The notes beneath the pieces are model-generated. The model was not told the origin of the DNA and made no database searches. It saw nothing but the letters and a program-made list of their open reading frames with translations. A stretch of 12,470 nucleotides of DNA from Bacteroidales bacterium (GTDB lineage Bacteria; Bacteroidota; Bacteroidia; Bacteroidales; UBA12077): contig JAUVLS010000017.1 in NCBI GenBank assembly GCA_030600625.1, positions 1 to 12,470 of the forward strand, given 5' to 3'. Shown here in pieces: positions 1-6,213 of this stretch; position 1 is the first letter of the stretch; each line of letters starts with the position of its first letter. Position numbers and translations under genes: made by a program.

Positions 1-753
1 AACTATGTAAATCAGTTTGTACTACAATATCCGGATATGTCTGAAAATATTGAGATTAAAGCAAATCATAGCAGGAAAGTACGAAAGGAAATTGTAGGAA
101 TTGCTCAAAACCTGAATTTAAATAATGAAGAGGTGATGTTATCCGAAATCATTGGCCTTTTTCATGATATTGGCAGATTTCGACAATATGCAAAATATCA
201 AACCTTTTCTGATTCAAAATCTCAAAATCATGCTGAACTGGGAGTAGAAGTTTTAAAAGAGAATAATGTTCTGAACGATCTATCAAAAGAGAATAAGGAA
301 ATTATTTATAATTCGATTTTAAATCATAGCACAGCAAAGATTCCCTTTGAAAAAGATGAACGCATAGTTTTCTTCTCAAAACTTATTCGCGATGCTGATA
401 AGCTGGATATATGGCGATTGATTACAGAATATTACATGATAAAAGAGCAAAAGAAAAATAAAGCTCTGGAACTTGAATTGCCCGATAATGATGAAATAAG
501 TGATAATGTTTTGGAGTCAATAATTAACAAACAAGTTGTTATGAAAGAATCGATGAAAACGCTAAATGATTTTAAATTATTACAAATTGGCTGGATATTC
601 GATCTGAATTTTGATTATTCGATAAAACGTCTTTACGAAAAAAAATATCTTGATAAGATTTTCAATACTTTACCTGAAAATCACAAAGTAAATCAGGTAA
701 AAGAAATTGTAAATGAGTATTTTAGAAATCATATCGAAACATTTATATATTAA
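1..753 (+). CDS. HD-domain metal-dependent phosphohydrolase, 5' end cut by the window edge
   Basis: The reading frame is open to base 1 and adds 12 codons (NYVNQFVLQYPD) before the first ATG at 37. Related HD proteins carry a short helical stretch there before their first histidine, so the real start probably lies left of the window. Counted from the ATG at 37, the HD signature is visible: H11 (NHSRKV), H43-D44 (LFHDIG) and a downstream RDADKLD motif at 118-124 that supplies the last metal-binding aspartate. Such proteins are soluble metal-dependent phosphohydrolases acting on nucleotides or other phosphoesters; the substrate here is unknown. It lies 48 bases upstream of moeA on the same strand and is probably in the same transcription unit. 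A second, different HD protein lies near the other end of the Moco cluster. The family call is confident; the role is not. Confidence 0.85.
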   Translation, partial: NYVNQFVLQYPDMSENIEIKANHSRKVRKEIVGIAQNLNLNNEEVMLSEIIGLFHDIGRFRQYAKYQTFSDSKSQNHAELGVEVLKENNVLNDLSKENKEIIYNSILNHSTAKIPFEKDERIVFFSKLIRDADKLDIWRLITEYYMIKEQKKNKALELELPDNDEISDNVLESIINKQVVMKESMKTLNDFKLLQIGWIFDLNFDYSIKRLYEKKYLDKIFNTLPENHKVNQVKEIVNEYFRNHIETFIY

Positions 754-778
754 CAAGTATATTTTGAAGTAGAAGTAT

Positions 779-786
779 TAATTTTG
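779..786 (+). promoter_or_regulatory. Possible -7 element (TAATTTTG) upstream of moeA
   Basis: TAATTTTG matches the Bacteroidota TAnnTTTG -7 consensus. No TTG lies 17-23 bases upstream, so the -33 half is missing. If used, transcription would begin roughly ten bases before the ATG at 802 and the TTG at 784 could not be the moeA start. In AT-rich DNA the motif may be chance. Confidence 0.25.
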
Positions 787-801
787 CTCAAAAATTTAAC
801 A

Positions 802-1974
802 ATGATTAAAATAGAAGAAGCATATAAAATTGTATTGCAAAATGCATATCAGTTAGAAACTGAAAAAGTTATTTTTACTAATTCGTTGGGACGTATCTTA
901 GCTGAAGATGTAAAATCAGATATTGAAATGCCACCGTTTGATAAGTCTGCAATGGATGGTTATGCATGTAGAAAACAAGATGTAAATAATACCCTGGAAA
1001 TTATTGAAGTAATTCCGGCAGGTAAAATTCCGGAAAAGGAAATTGGTCCAAATCAGTGTGCTAAAATAATGACCGGAGCACCAATACCAAAAGGTTCCGA
1101 TTTTGTTGTAAAGGTTGAATCAACCGAAGAAATTGAAAATAAGTTCGTAAAAGTAATAAGCAAAGTAGGTAAAGATAATATTAGTTACAAGGGTGAAGAT
1201 GTAAAAACCGGGCAACTGGTTTTAAATAAAGGCATAGAAATAAAACCGGAACATATTGCTGTTTTTGCTTCAGTTGGTTATACTGATGTTTTAGTAGGGA
1301 AACGACCTAAAATAGGAATAATTTCAACAGGCAATGAATTAGTTGAGCCAAACAAGAGACCATCAGTATCGCAAATACGAAATAGTAATGCTTACCAGTT
1401 AATTGCTCAAGTAAAATCATGTGGAGCAATTCCTTATTATTATGGTATTGCAGATGATACACCTGAAGATACTTATGATAAAGTTAGTAGCGCTTTAAGT
1501 GAAAGTGATATTGTTTTATTAACCGGTGGAGTATCAATGGGAGCTTTTGATTTTGTGCCGGATGTTATGAAAAAAGCAGGAGTAGAAATACTGTTCGATT
1601 CAATAGCAGTTAAGCCCGGTAAACCAACAACTTTTGGTATTGCAGGTAAGAAATTCTGTTATGGACTACCCGGAAATCCGGTTTCATCGTTTATACAATT
1701 TGAATTACTGGTTAAACCATTAATTTATAAATTGATGCATCGTGTTACCAATCCTATAGAATTTCAGTTACCAATGGGAGTTGATTTTAGCAGACGAACT
1801 ACTGATCGAAAAGCTTATCTTCCTGTATATATAGAAAACAGCCAGGTTTTTCCTGTTGATTATCATGGCTCGGCTCATTTACATGCTTTAACTTTGGCAC
1901 ACGGTGTTATTTCAATGGATATAGGTAAAGAATTAATTAAAAAAGGAGAGCTTGTGCATGTTCGACAGATTTAA
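802..1974 (+). CDS. moeA: Molybdopterin molybdenumtransferase MoeA
   Basis: MoeA inserts molybdate into adenylated molybdopterin in the cytoplasm, the last step of Mo-MPT formation. The 390-residue protein has the usual family length. Its signatures appear in order: SAMDGYA at 49-55, MTGAPIPKG at 90-98, STGNEL at 175-180, TGGVSMGAFD at 241-250 within the MoCF-binding fold, KPGKP at 271-275 and LPGNPVSS at 289-296. I start it at the ATG at 802 (MIKIEEAYK), where MoeA proteins normally begin; an in-frame TTG at 784 would add six residues without family support. The 3' end overlaps moaA by 17 bases, which suggests translational coupling. The partner adenylyltransferase activity is provided by the Mog-like half of the gene at 9515. 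No key motif appears damaged. Confidence 0.96.
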   Translation: MIKIEEAYKIVLQNAYQLETEKVIFTNSLGRILAEDVKSDIEMPPFDKSAMDGYACRKQDVNNTLEIIEVIPAGKIPEKEIGPNQCAKIMTGAPIPKGSDFVVKVESTEEIENKFVKVISKVGKDNISYKGEDVKTGQLVLNKGIEIKPEHIAVFASVGYTDVLVGKRPKIGIISTGNELVEPNKRPSVSQIRNSNAYQLIAQVKSCGAIPYYYGIADDTPEDTYDKVSSALSESDIVLLTGGVSMGAFDFVPDVMKKAGVEILFDSIAVKPGKPTTFGIAGKKFCYGLPGNPVSSFIQFELLVKPLIYKLMHRVTNPIEFQLPMGVDFSRRTTDRKAYLPVYIENSQVFPVDYHGSAHLHALTLAHGVISMDIGKELIKKGELVHVRQI

Positions 1975-2758
1975 TCGCAAAATAAATTATTTAAGAATAT
2001 CTGTTACCGATCGCTGTAATTTGCGTTGTGTGTATTGTATGCCCGAGAATGGTGTTCCATTGTTAAAACATGAGGATATTCTGAATTTTGATGAAATAGT
2101 TGAATTTACCAGAATAGCCGTTAGTAAAGGTATTGACAAAGTCCGTATTACTGGTGGAGAACCCTTAGTTAGAAATGGAATCGTAGATTTAATATCTATG
2201 ATTTCTAGCATAAAGGGAATTAAGGATTTGTCAATGACTACAAACGGGGTTTTTCTGGATAAATATGCCGACGATTTAGTTAAAGCCGGATTGCAAAGAG
2301 TTAATATTAGCTTAGATACAATTGACCCTGAAAAATTCAGGCAAATTACCAGGGTAGGTAATGTACAAAAGGTATTTGATGGTATAAAAGCAGCCAAAAA
2401 AGCAGGTCTTAATCCTATAAAAATTAACTGTGTAATCACAAATAATAGTCTCGAGCCACATGCTATTTCTGTAGCAAAATATTGCGAAGAAAATAATTTG
2501 CAAATTCGGTATATAAAAGAAATGGATTTGGAAAAAGGTGAGTTCTCGGTTGTGCAGGGTGGTTCCGGAGGCGATTGTGCCATTTGTAATCGACTTCGCT
2601 TAACGGCAAACGGAATGATTAAACCTTGTTTGTTTAGTGATATTCAGTATAGCGTAAGAGAACTTGGAGCAGAGAAAGCAATTGAAATGGCTGTTGAAAA
2701 CAAACCACGTTCCGGGCATGTGAACAATACAGGTAAGTTTTATAATATTGGAGGATGA
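1958..2758 (+). CDS. moaA: GTP 3',8-cyclase MoaA, unusually short
   Basis: MoaA is a radical SAM enzyme that, with MoaC, turns GTP into cyclic pyranopterin monophosphate. The N-terminal cluster motif is CNLRCVYC (C20, C24, C27), followed by the SAM-binding ITGGEP at 64-69 and MTTNG at 93-97. The second 4Fe-4S site is kept as C207, C210 and C224 around CNRLRLT, and the protein ends in the GG dipeptide known to matter for MoaA activity. The odd point is length: 266 residues against roughly 320-335 normally. The missing part falls between RYIKEMD (184-190) and GGDC (204-207), where only a short linker replaces the usual segment of about 50-70 residues. The frame is intact, so this is a compact form and not a frameshift. 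The start is the ATG at 1958, inside the end of moeA; a TTG at 1952 is less likely. Confidence 0.93.
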   Translation: MFDRFNRKINYLRISVTDRCNLRCVYCMPENGVPLLKHEDILNFDEIVEFTRIAVSKGIDKVRITGGEPLVRNGIVDLISMISSIKGIKDLSMTTNGVFLDKYADDLVKAGLQRVNISLDTIDPEKFRQITRVGNVQKVFDGIKAAKKAGLNPIKINCVITNNSLEPHAISVAKYCEENNLQIRYIKEMDLEKGEFSVVQGGSGGDCAICNRLRLTANGMIKPCLFSDIQYSVRELGAEKAIEMAVENKPRSGHVNNTGKFYNIGG

Positions 2759-2764
2759 TTTAAA

Positions 2765-2790
2765 TAGAGACGCAATGCATTGCGTCTTTA
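2765..2790. repeat. Palindromic repeat between moaA and moaC
   Basis: Bases 2768-2787 form a perfect 20-base palindrome (AGACGCAATG with CATTGCGTCT). It extends to 2765-2790 with a single G-T wobble. It sits in the 56-base gap between moaA and moaC and could fold as a hairpin in the transcript. From memory, this AGACGCAATGCATTGCGTCT unit is a recurrent intergenic repeat in Bacteroidota genomes. Only a short T run follows, so efficient termination is unlikely; attenuation or mRNA stabilisation is possible. Confidence 0.75.
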
Positions 2791-2814
2791 CGATATGTAT
2801 TAAAGTTTAAAATC

Positions 2815-3267
2815 ATGAAAAAATTTAGTCATGTTGATGATGCCGGAAAAGCTAATATGGTTGATGTTGGTGGTAAAGCAGATCAAAAACGTGTTGCTAA
2901 AGCAACAGGGCATATTACATTAAAATCTGAAACTATTCAGTTGATTCAGGATAATTCGATGAAAAAGGGTGATGTGTTAACTATTTCTGAAGTTGCCGGA
3001 ATTCAGGGTGGAAAGCGAACCAACGAATTAATTCCTTTATGTCATCCTTTGCAAATTACAAAATTAGATGTAAAAGCTACCATAGATAAAACAGGTGTTC
3101 GCGTTAACTCTGAGGCGAGATGTATTGGAAAAACCGGAATCGAAATGGAGGCATTAACTGCTGTTTCGGTGGCATTACTTACTGTTTACGATATGTGCAA
3201 AGCTGTCGATAAGGAAATGAATATTGATGAAGTAAAGCTGGTTGAGAAAACGAAAATTGACTTATAA
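2815..3267 (+). CDS. moaC: Cyclic pyranopterin monophosphate synthase MoaC
   Basis: MoaC converts the 3',8-cyclised GTP product of MoaA into cPMP, the first stable Moco intermediate. The 150-residue length is normal for the family. Visible signatures are FSHVD near the N-terminus, GGKRTNELIPLCHPL at 65-79, GKTGIEMEAL at 105-114 and YDMCKAVDK at 125-133, whose Asp and Lys correspond to the catalytic pair described for E. coli MoaC. It follows moaA after a gap that contains a palindromic repeat. Its stop codon lies only two bases from the stop of the convergent SecB-like gene, so the accessory block begins exactly where moaC ends and no separate moaC terminator is visible. Confidence 0.97.
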   Translation: MKKFSHVDDAGKANMVDVGGKADQKRVAKATGHITLKSETIQLIQDNSMKKGDVLTISEVAGIQGGKRTNELIPLCHPLQITKLDVKATIDKTGVRVNSEARCIGKTGIEMEALTAVSVALLTVYDMCKAVDKEMNIDEVKLVEKTKIDL

Positions 3268-3269
3268 AT

Positions 3270-3683
3270 TTAATCTTTAATTAATTCAGTATTATCTTTT
3301 AATTTTTCTTTCAAACTTTCAAGATTTAGAGTAGGTAGCGTTATAGGATTTAATCCCGACAAAGCTGTTAGAGAAGTTACGTAAGCTCTTATATAAGGAA
3401 AGAGTATAGCTGGCGCATTTAAATAAAAATAACTATCAATATTTTCATCGTCTAAGTTTTCAAATTCAAATATGCCAACTCCATGAACAAGTGCATTAAA
3501 AACTTCTTTATCATCCCAAACCTTTGTAATTAAATCAAGCTGAAACGTGTTGTTTTTAGCATATACATATCCGTGAACATCAATATCAATATTCATAGAA
3601 CCAACTTCTTCTTGTTTTAATCTTTCAATTTGACTTTTTCGAATAAAAAAATAGCTAAAAGAGAAAGGTTTATTTTTTTTCAT
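3270..3683 (-). CDS. SecB-like chaperone, third gene of a TAC-like operon
   Basis: The 137-residue protein is SecB-like. A block at 89-121 contains NAPAILFPYIRAYVTSL followed by GLNPITLPTLNL, matching the SecB stretch where a proline/asparagine-ILFPYAR motif is followed by the LNLAPVNF-type strand. The preceding strand, GVGIFEF at 68-74, also fits. SecB proteins are soluble tetrameric holdase chaperones. Housekeeping SecB is mainly proteobacterial, whereas solitary SecB-like genes elsewhere are often the chaperone of toxin-antitoxin-chaperone (TAC) systems that stabilise an antitoxin. Here it is the last gene of a tight operon, two bases after the 135-residue partner and downstream of a HEPN-like gene, which is the usual TAC order. 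Its stop faces the moaC stop across two bases. The SecB fold is confident; the TAC role is inference. Confidence 0.86.
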   Translation of the reverse strand: MKKNKPFSFSYFFIRKSQIERLKQEEVGSMNIDIDVHGYVYAKNNTFQLDLITKVWDDKEVFNALVHGVGIFEFENLDDENIDSYFYLNAPAILFPYIRAYVTSLTALSGLNPITLPTLNLESLKEKLKDNTELIKD

Positions 3684-3685
3684 AT

Positions 3686-4093
3686 TTAAGCAGCTAATGC
3701 ATAATTATTCTCACCTGTAATTTTCTCAGGTTTCTTATCAAAATTACAATTCGAAGATAAAGATTTTAATAGTTTATTAAATTCTACTTGGTTTAGTCTT
3801 TTATCGAAATCTAAATAAAATTCACCAATAAATGTAAACTCAGGATTATTAATTTCAATAGGAGATTCACTAGAAATAAATAAAATACTTTCATCAGGAT
3901 GATTATCAATAAAGTATTCAATTAATGAAGATTGAAACTCAGCAAAGTCATCATTTAATTCGAAAAAATCTTTAGGGAGTACTTTTATAGTATGAATTTG
4001 AGATAAACCATCATATTCATAAAGAAGTTTTATATTTTTAAAAACAGTTATAATTTTTGTCAATTCCTTCTTTATATATTCTTTTGAGCTCAT
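3686..4093 (-). CDS. Unrecognised 135-aa protein ending in an ssrA-like degron; candidate TAC antitoxin
   Basis: I do not recognise the family. The protein is acidic and has mixed alpha/beta character: a helical N-terminus (1-25), strands around HTIKVLP (34-40) and SILFISSESPIEI (69-81), and a lysine-rich region near the end. No helix-turn-helix, nucleotidyltransferase or membrane segment is visible. The striking feature is the C-terminus, residues 127-135, which reads GENNYALAA. This resembles the tag added by tmRNA, whose E. coli form ends ENYALAA, and as I recall it equals the tag of several Bacteroidota. ClpXP recognises such tails. The gene overlaps the HEPN gene by four bases (ATGA) and precedes the SecB-like gene by two, so the three are almost surely cotranscribed. 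Middle position, a degradation tail and an adjacent SecB-like gene suggest an unstable antitoxin; this is inference. Confidence 0.8.
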   Translation of the reverse strand: MSSKEYIKKELTKIITVFKNIKLLYEYDGLSQIHTIKVLPKDFFELNDDFAEFQSSLIEYFIDNHPDESILFISSESPIEINNPEFTFIGEFYLDFDKRLNQVEFNKLLKSLSSNCNFDKKPEKITGENNYALAA

Positions 4094-4509
4094 AATATTA
4101 AATGCTTTTTTATAATTGCGGTTATTTCATTAGATAAAGTTATGGCAGAATTGCTTATATTATGCAATATATCATCTTTACCATAATCAGCTTTAGTTCT
4201 AATTTTTTTTAATGTATTTATTTTATTATTAAAATCGATAGATTCTCTTTTTGAATAATTATTTTTTATTTCTTTAAACAAAAAACTGATAAAAAAGTTG
4301 TGACTTCCGTCTTTATTATTCCTTGTGTATTCATTAATTTTTGAACCAATTTCATCTTCAGTAAACTTAAAATGTGAATTTAATGAATATTTCATTAGTT
4401 GTAAACAACTATAATATGAGCAATGTACGCTAGGCGCATAATAATCACTATCATGTAATAGTTTTGCAGCCTCAATATTAATTTCAGACTTATTTTTAAG
4501 ACCTATCAT
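4090..4509 (-). CDS. HEPN-like protein, candidate toxin of the TAC-like operon
   Basis: The 139-residue, almost wholly helical protein has HEPN-domain features. An N-terminal stretch at 14-44 (AAKLLHDSDYYAPSVHCSYY) resembles the opening helices of small HEPN proteins, with the typical tyrosine-rich S-x-x-C-x-Y-Y pattern. A late helix carries KKIRTKADYG at 101-110, like the R-x-x-ADY motif of many HEPN-domain proteins. HEPN proteins are often RNases or partners in toxin-antitoxin pairs. The classic R-x4-6-H RNase motif is not obvious: after R104 the next histidine is H116. Activity may therefore be different or lost. It is the first gene of the minus-strand operon and overlaps the next gene by four bases. 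The usual HEPN partner, an MNT nucleotidyltransferase, is absent. Assignment is moderate because it rests on pattern alone. Confidence 0.68.
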   Translation of the reverse strand: MIGLKNKSEINIEAAKLLHDSDYYAPSVHCSYYSCLQLMKYSLNSHFKFTEDEIGSKINEYTRNNKDGSHNFFISFLFKEIKNNYSKRESIDFNNKINTLKKIRTKADYGKDDILHNISNSAITLSNEITAIIKKHLIL

Positions 4510-4572
4510 TAAAATTTAATCAAATTATAGAAATTTAGATTAAACTTACAAAAAAGTATTTAAAATAGGATG

Positions 4573-4580
4573 CAAATGTA
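4573..4580 (-). promoter_or_regulatory. Possible -7 element (TACATTTG) for the HEPN/partner/SecB operon
   Basis: On the minus strand TACATTTG matches TAnnTTTG. It would place the start of transcription about 55-60 bases before the HEPN ATG. No TTG is present at the right distance for a -33 element, so support is partial. Confidence 0.35.
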
Positions 4581-4623
4581 TAAATTAATTTTATTTATTA
4601 TGTGTTAATTTTTCTTAAAATGT

Positions 4624-4639
4624 TGTTAAACATTTAACA
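4624..4639. repeat. Short inverted repeat TGTTAAA-CA-TTTAACA
   Basis: Seven-base perfect arms are separated by two bases in the 158-base gap between the HEPN gene and the S1-like gene. It could be an operator upstream of the HEPN operon or a weak hairpin after the S1-like gene. It is all AT apart from the end pairs and is not followed by a T run on the minus strand, so a terminator is not supported. Confidence 0.35.
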
Positions 4640-4667
4640 GATAGAGTCTTGAATAAATACTTGTTAT

Positions 4668-5606
4668 TTAGAGCTTAAATTTAATACTCAAAATAGCTTT
4701 ACCTTTTCTTATTCCATCAACCTTACAATTAAAATATTCAGGATAAGGGCTTTTCAAATTTGATATGTTTTGCGACCTTACCTTGGTCTCCACTCCATAA
4801 ACATCTTGTACAATAATTACATTTTCTTCTTCACCTAAAGGATTAAAGTCTTTTATTATTCGTAGATATTTAAATGAATAAGTTTTTCCTATTTCGTAAT
4901 GTGGATGAACAGGTTCAATTTTTAAATGGGTATCAGTATTATATTTTGTTACGATACATTCCACTTTTTGTCCAATCTTATAAGCATAGTGTTCGTACAT
5001 ATCTTTTTTTAACGAATACGAATTATCATGCTGATCCTTTAAAATGTAATAATCTGTTTTATGCTCTAATTCTTTTATTTGTGTAAGTGTGAACCAATAT
5101 TTTTCACCAATATTCAGAAGTTTTCTTTTTGATTCAGATTCAGGATAAGATAAAAATAATTGACCCTTCCTGATTCTCAATACTTTACATCTAATTTTTT
5201 TCAGATTATGATCTGAAATCAGATCGTCAGGTAAGGAACAGGTAATTTCAATTCCAAACTGATCTTTTACAATTGCTGCTTTTTCTTTTTCGCCAACAGA
5301 ATTTATTTGATCAATAATTTTTAATAAATCAAACTCATAGATTTTACCTTCTTTGTAAACCGGATTCTCAGGTTCGAGGTAAATTTTACCGCTACAATTA
5401 ATTTTGTCAATCTTGCACTTTATTTCCTGGTCGGTTTTAAGATTATAATGTTTGTAGTTGAACGCCTTTAACAGGTGTTTGCCACCAAATAGATTCTCAA
5501 GAATATAAAACGATTCATCGGTACTCGGAATTTCTGTGTACCCGGTAACTTTAAACTGGTGTATTTCACCTTCAGTAAACTTATATTGATTTTTATTACT
5601 TGCCAT
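4668..5606 (-). CDS. Protein of four S1/OB-like barrels in a duplicated pair, function unknown
   Basis: The 312-residue protein is an internal duplication. An A-B unit at about 11-155 repeats as A'-B' at about 165-310. The two halves share EPENPVYKEGKIYEF (78-92) with EPVHPHYEIGKTYSF (231-245), and IVKDQFGIE (112-120) with IVQDVYGVE (265-273), then RIRKG with GIRKG near the end of each half. Each A or B segment starts with a G-x-x-Y/H-x-F strand and has the beta-rich, lysine-rich look of an S1 or OB barrel, which suggests nucleic-acid binding in the cytoplasm. No enzyme motif, signal peptide or membrane segment is visible. I start it at the ATG at 5606; an upstream TTG at 5618 adds only four residues. 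It is transcribed away from the MOSC gene and is separated from the HEPN operon by 158 bases, so whether it belongs to that system is open. Confidence 0.72.
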   Translation of the reverse strand: MASNKNQYKFTEGEIHQFKVTGYTEIPSTDESFYILENLFGGKHLLKAFNYKHYNLKTDQEIKCKIDKINCSGKIYLEPENPVYKEGKIYEFDLLKIIDQINSVGEKEKAAIVKDQFGIEITCSLPDDLISDHNLKKIRCKVLRIRKGQLFLSYPESESKRKLLNIGEKYWFTLTQIKELEHKTDYYILKDQHDNSYSLKKDMYEHYAYKIGQKVECIVTKYNTDTHLKIEPVHPHYEIGKTYSFKYLRIIKDFNPLGEEENVIIVQDVYGVETKVRSQNISNLKSPYPEYFNCKVDGIRKGKAILSIKFKL

Positions 5607-5615
5607 AATCCATTG

Positions 5616-5623
5616 CAAAAATA
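5616..5623 (-). promoter_or_regulatory. Possible -7 element (TATTTTTG) for the S1-like gene
   Basis: On the minus strand TATTTTTG fits TAnnTTTG, but it lies only nine bases before the ATG at 5606, implying a nearly leaderless mRNA. No -33 TTG is seen. It would form a divergent promoter pair with the element at 5712-5719. Confidence 0.35.
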
Positions 5624-5649
5624 CTTTTTTTAAGTTAAGTATTAAAAAT

Positions 5650-5678
5650 ACTTCTGAAGTTTTCGAAACTTCGGAAGT
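5650..5678. repeat. Hairpin-forming inverted repeat between divergent genes
   Basis: Thirteen-base arms (ACTTCTGAAGTTT and AAACTTCGGAAGT) pair with one wobble around a TCG loop. It lies midway in the divergent intergenic region between the S1-like and MOSC genes. There is no T run on either side that would make a convincing terminator. It could be a dispersed palindromic repeat of the Bacteroidota type or an operator serving both promoters. Confidence 0.65.
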
Positions 5679-5711
5679 CTAATAATAATAGTTTAAGATG
5701 TAAGATTTTAT

Positions 5712-5719
5712 TATTTTTG
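5712..5719 (+). promoter_or_regulatory. Possible -7 element (TATTTTTG) for the MOSC-helicase-DprA unit
   Basis: TATTTTTG matches TAnnTTTG and lies 23 bases before the MOSC ATG at 5743, giving a plausible short leader. No TTG is found 17-23 bases upstream. If real, it would drive MOSC and, through the short gaps that follow, the helicase and DprA-like genes. Confidence 0.4.
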
Positions 5720-5742
5720 TTACCATAGAAAACTAAAATAAA

Positions 5743-6198
5743 ATGGATAAAATAAAAGTACTTTCAGTAAATATCTCAGAAAAGAAGGGTGTAATTAAGG
5801 AGTCTGTGAATGAGATTGTTATTACTGAGAATGGAGTTGAGAATGATGCTCATGCAGGTGACTGGCATCGACAGGTAAGTTTATTGGCAAAAGAAAGTAT
5901 TGATAAGTTTGAAGAAGTGCTTGGCAGAAAATTGGAATTTGGAGAATTTGCAGAAAATATAACAACCGAAGGCATTACGCTTTATACTATGAAACCTGGC
6001 GACATACTTAATATTGCTGATGTTGAACTGGAAATTACTCAAATTGGGAAAAAATGTCATGGAGATGGATGTGCAATATTTAGTCAGGTTGGGAAGTGTG
6101 TTATGCCTAAGGAAGGGATTTTTGCTAAAGTTTTAAAAACCGGTAAAATAAAGCCGGGTGATGAAATTATTTATACATCTAAGTTAGCTGCAATATAA
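5743..6198 (+). CDS. MOSC-domain protein with intact cysteine
   Basis: This 151-residue protein is essentially one MOSC domain, the beta-barrel also found at the C-terminus of Moco sulfurases, which handles sulfur bound to a conserved cysteine. Family features are HAGDWHRQVSLL at 37-48, EFGEFAENIT at 65-73, and the cysteine segment IGKKCHGDGC at 101-110, followed by GKCVMPKEGIF at 117-127. C105 is the likely conserved MOSC cysteine. Stand-alone MOSC proteins of this size are common in Moco clusters and probably act in cofactor sulfuration or delivery. The domain resembles the N-terminal half of the fusion protein at 9515, but only this copy keeps the cysteines. The helicase gene follows after 15 bases on the same strand. 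Confidence 0.92.
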   Translation: MDKIKVLSVNISEKKGVIKESVNEIVITENGVENDAHAGDWHRQVSLLAKESIDKFEEVLGRKLEFGEFAENITTEGITLYTMKPGDILNIADVELEITQIGKKCHGDGCAIFSQVGKCVMPKEGIFAKVLKTGKIKPGDEIIYTSKLAAI

Positions 6199-6213
6199 AA
6201 GAAGACATCCGGT

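Noticed and set aside
784..801. TTG start for moeA
   Set aside because: MoeA homology begins at the ATG at 802, and the TTG falls within a promoter-like motif.
2312..2503. Short minus-strand frame inside moaA
   Set aside because: Antisense to moaA, with no recognisable protein features.
1987..2583. Long minus-strand open frame opposite moaA
   Set aside because: It lies wholly antisense to a clear moaA and its product has no domain character; a shadow of the real gene.
3689..3715. The GENNYALAA tail as part of an actual tmRNA gene
   Set aside because: It lies in frame at the end of a 135-codon gene, and I see no tRNA-like acceptor or tmRNA structure around it.
4624..4639. Terminator for the S1-like gene
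   Set aside because: The hairpin is short and AT-only in its centre, and no T run follows on the minus strand; kept only as an inverted repeat.
4874..5086. Plus-strand frame opposite the S1-like gene
   Set aside because: The opposite strand carries a duplicated, clearly protein-like sequence; this frame is low-complexity aromatic residues.
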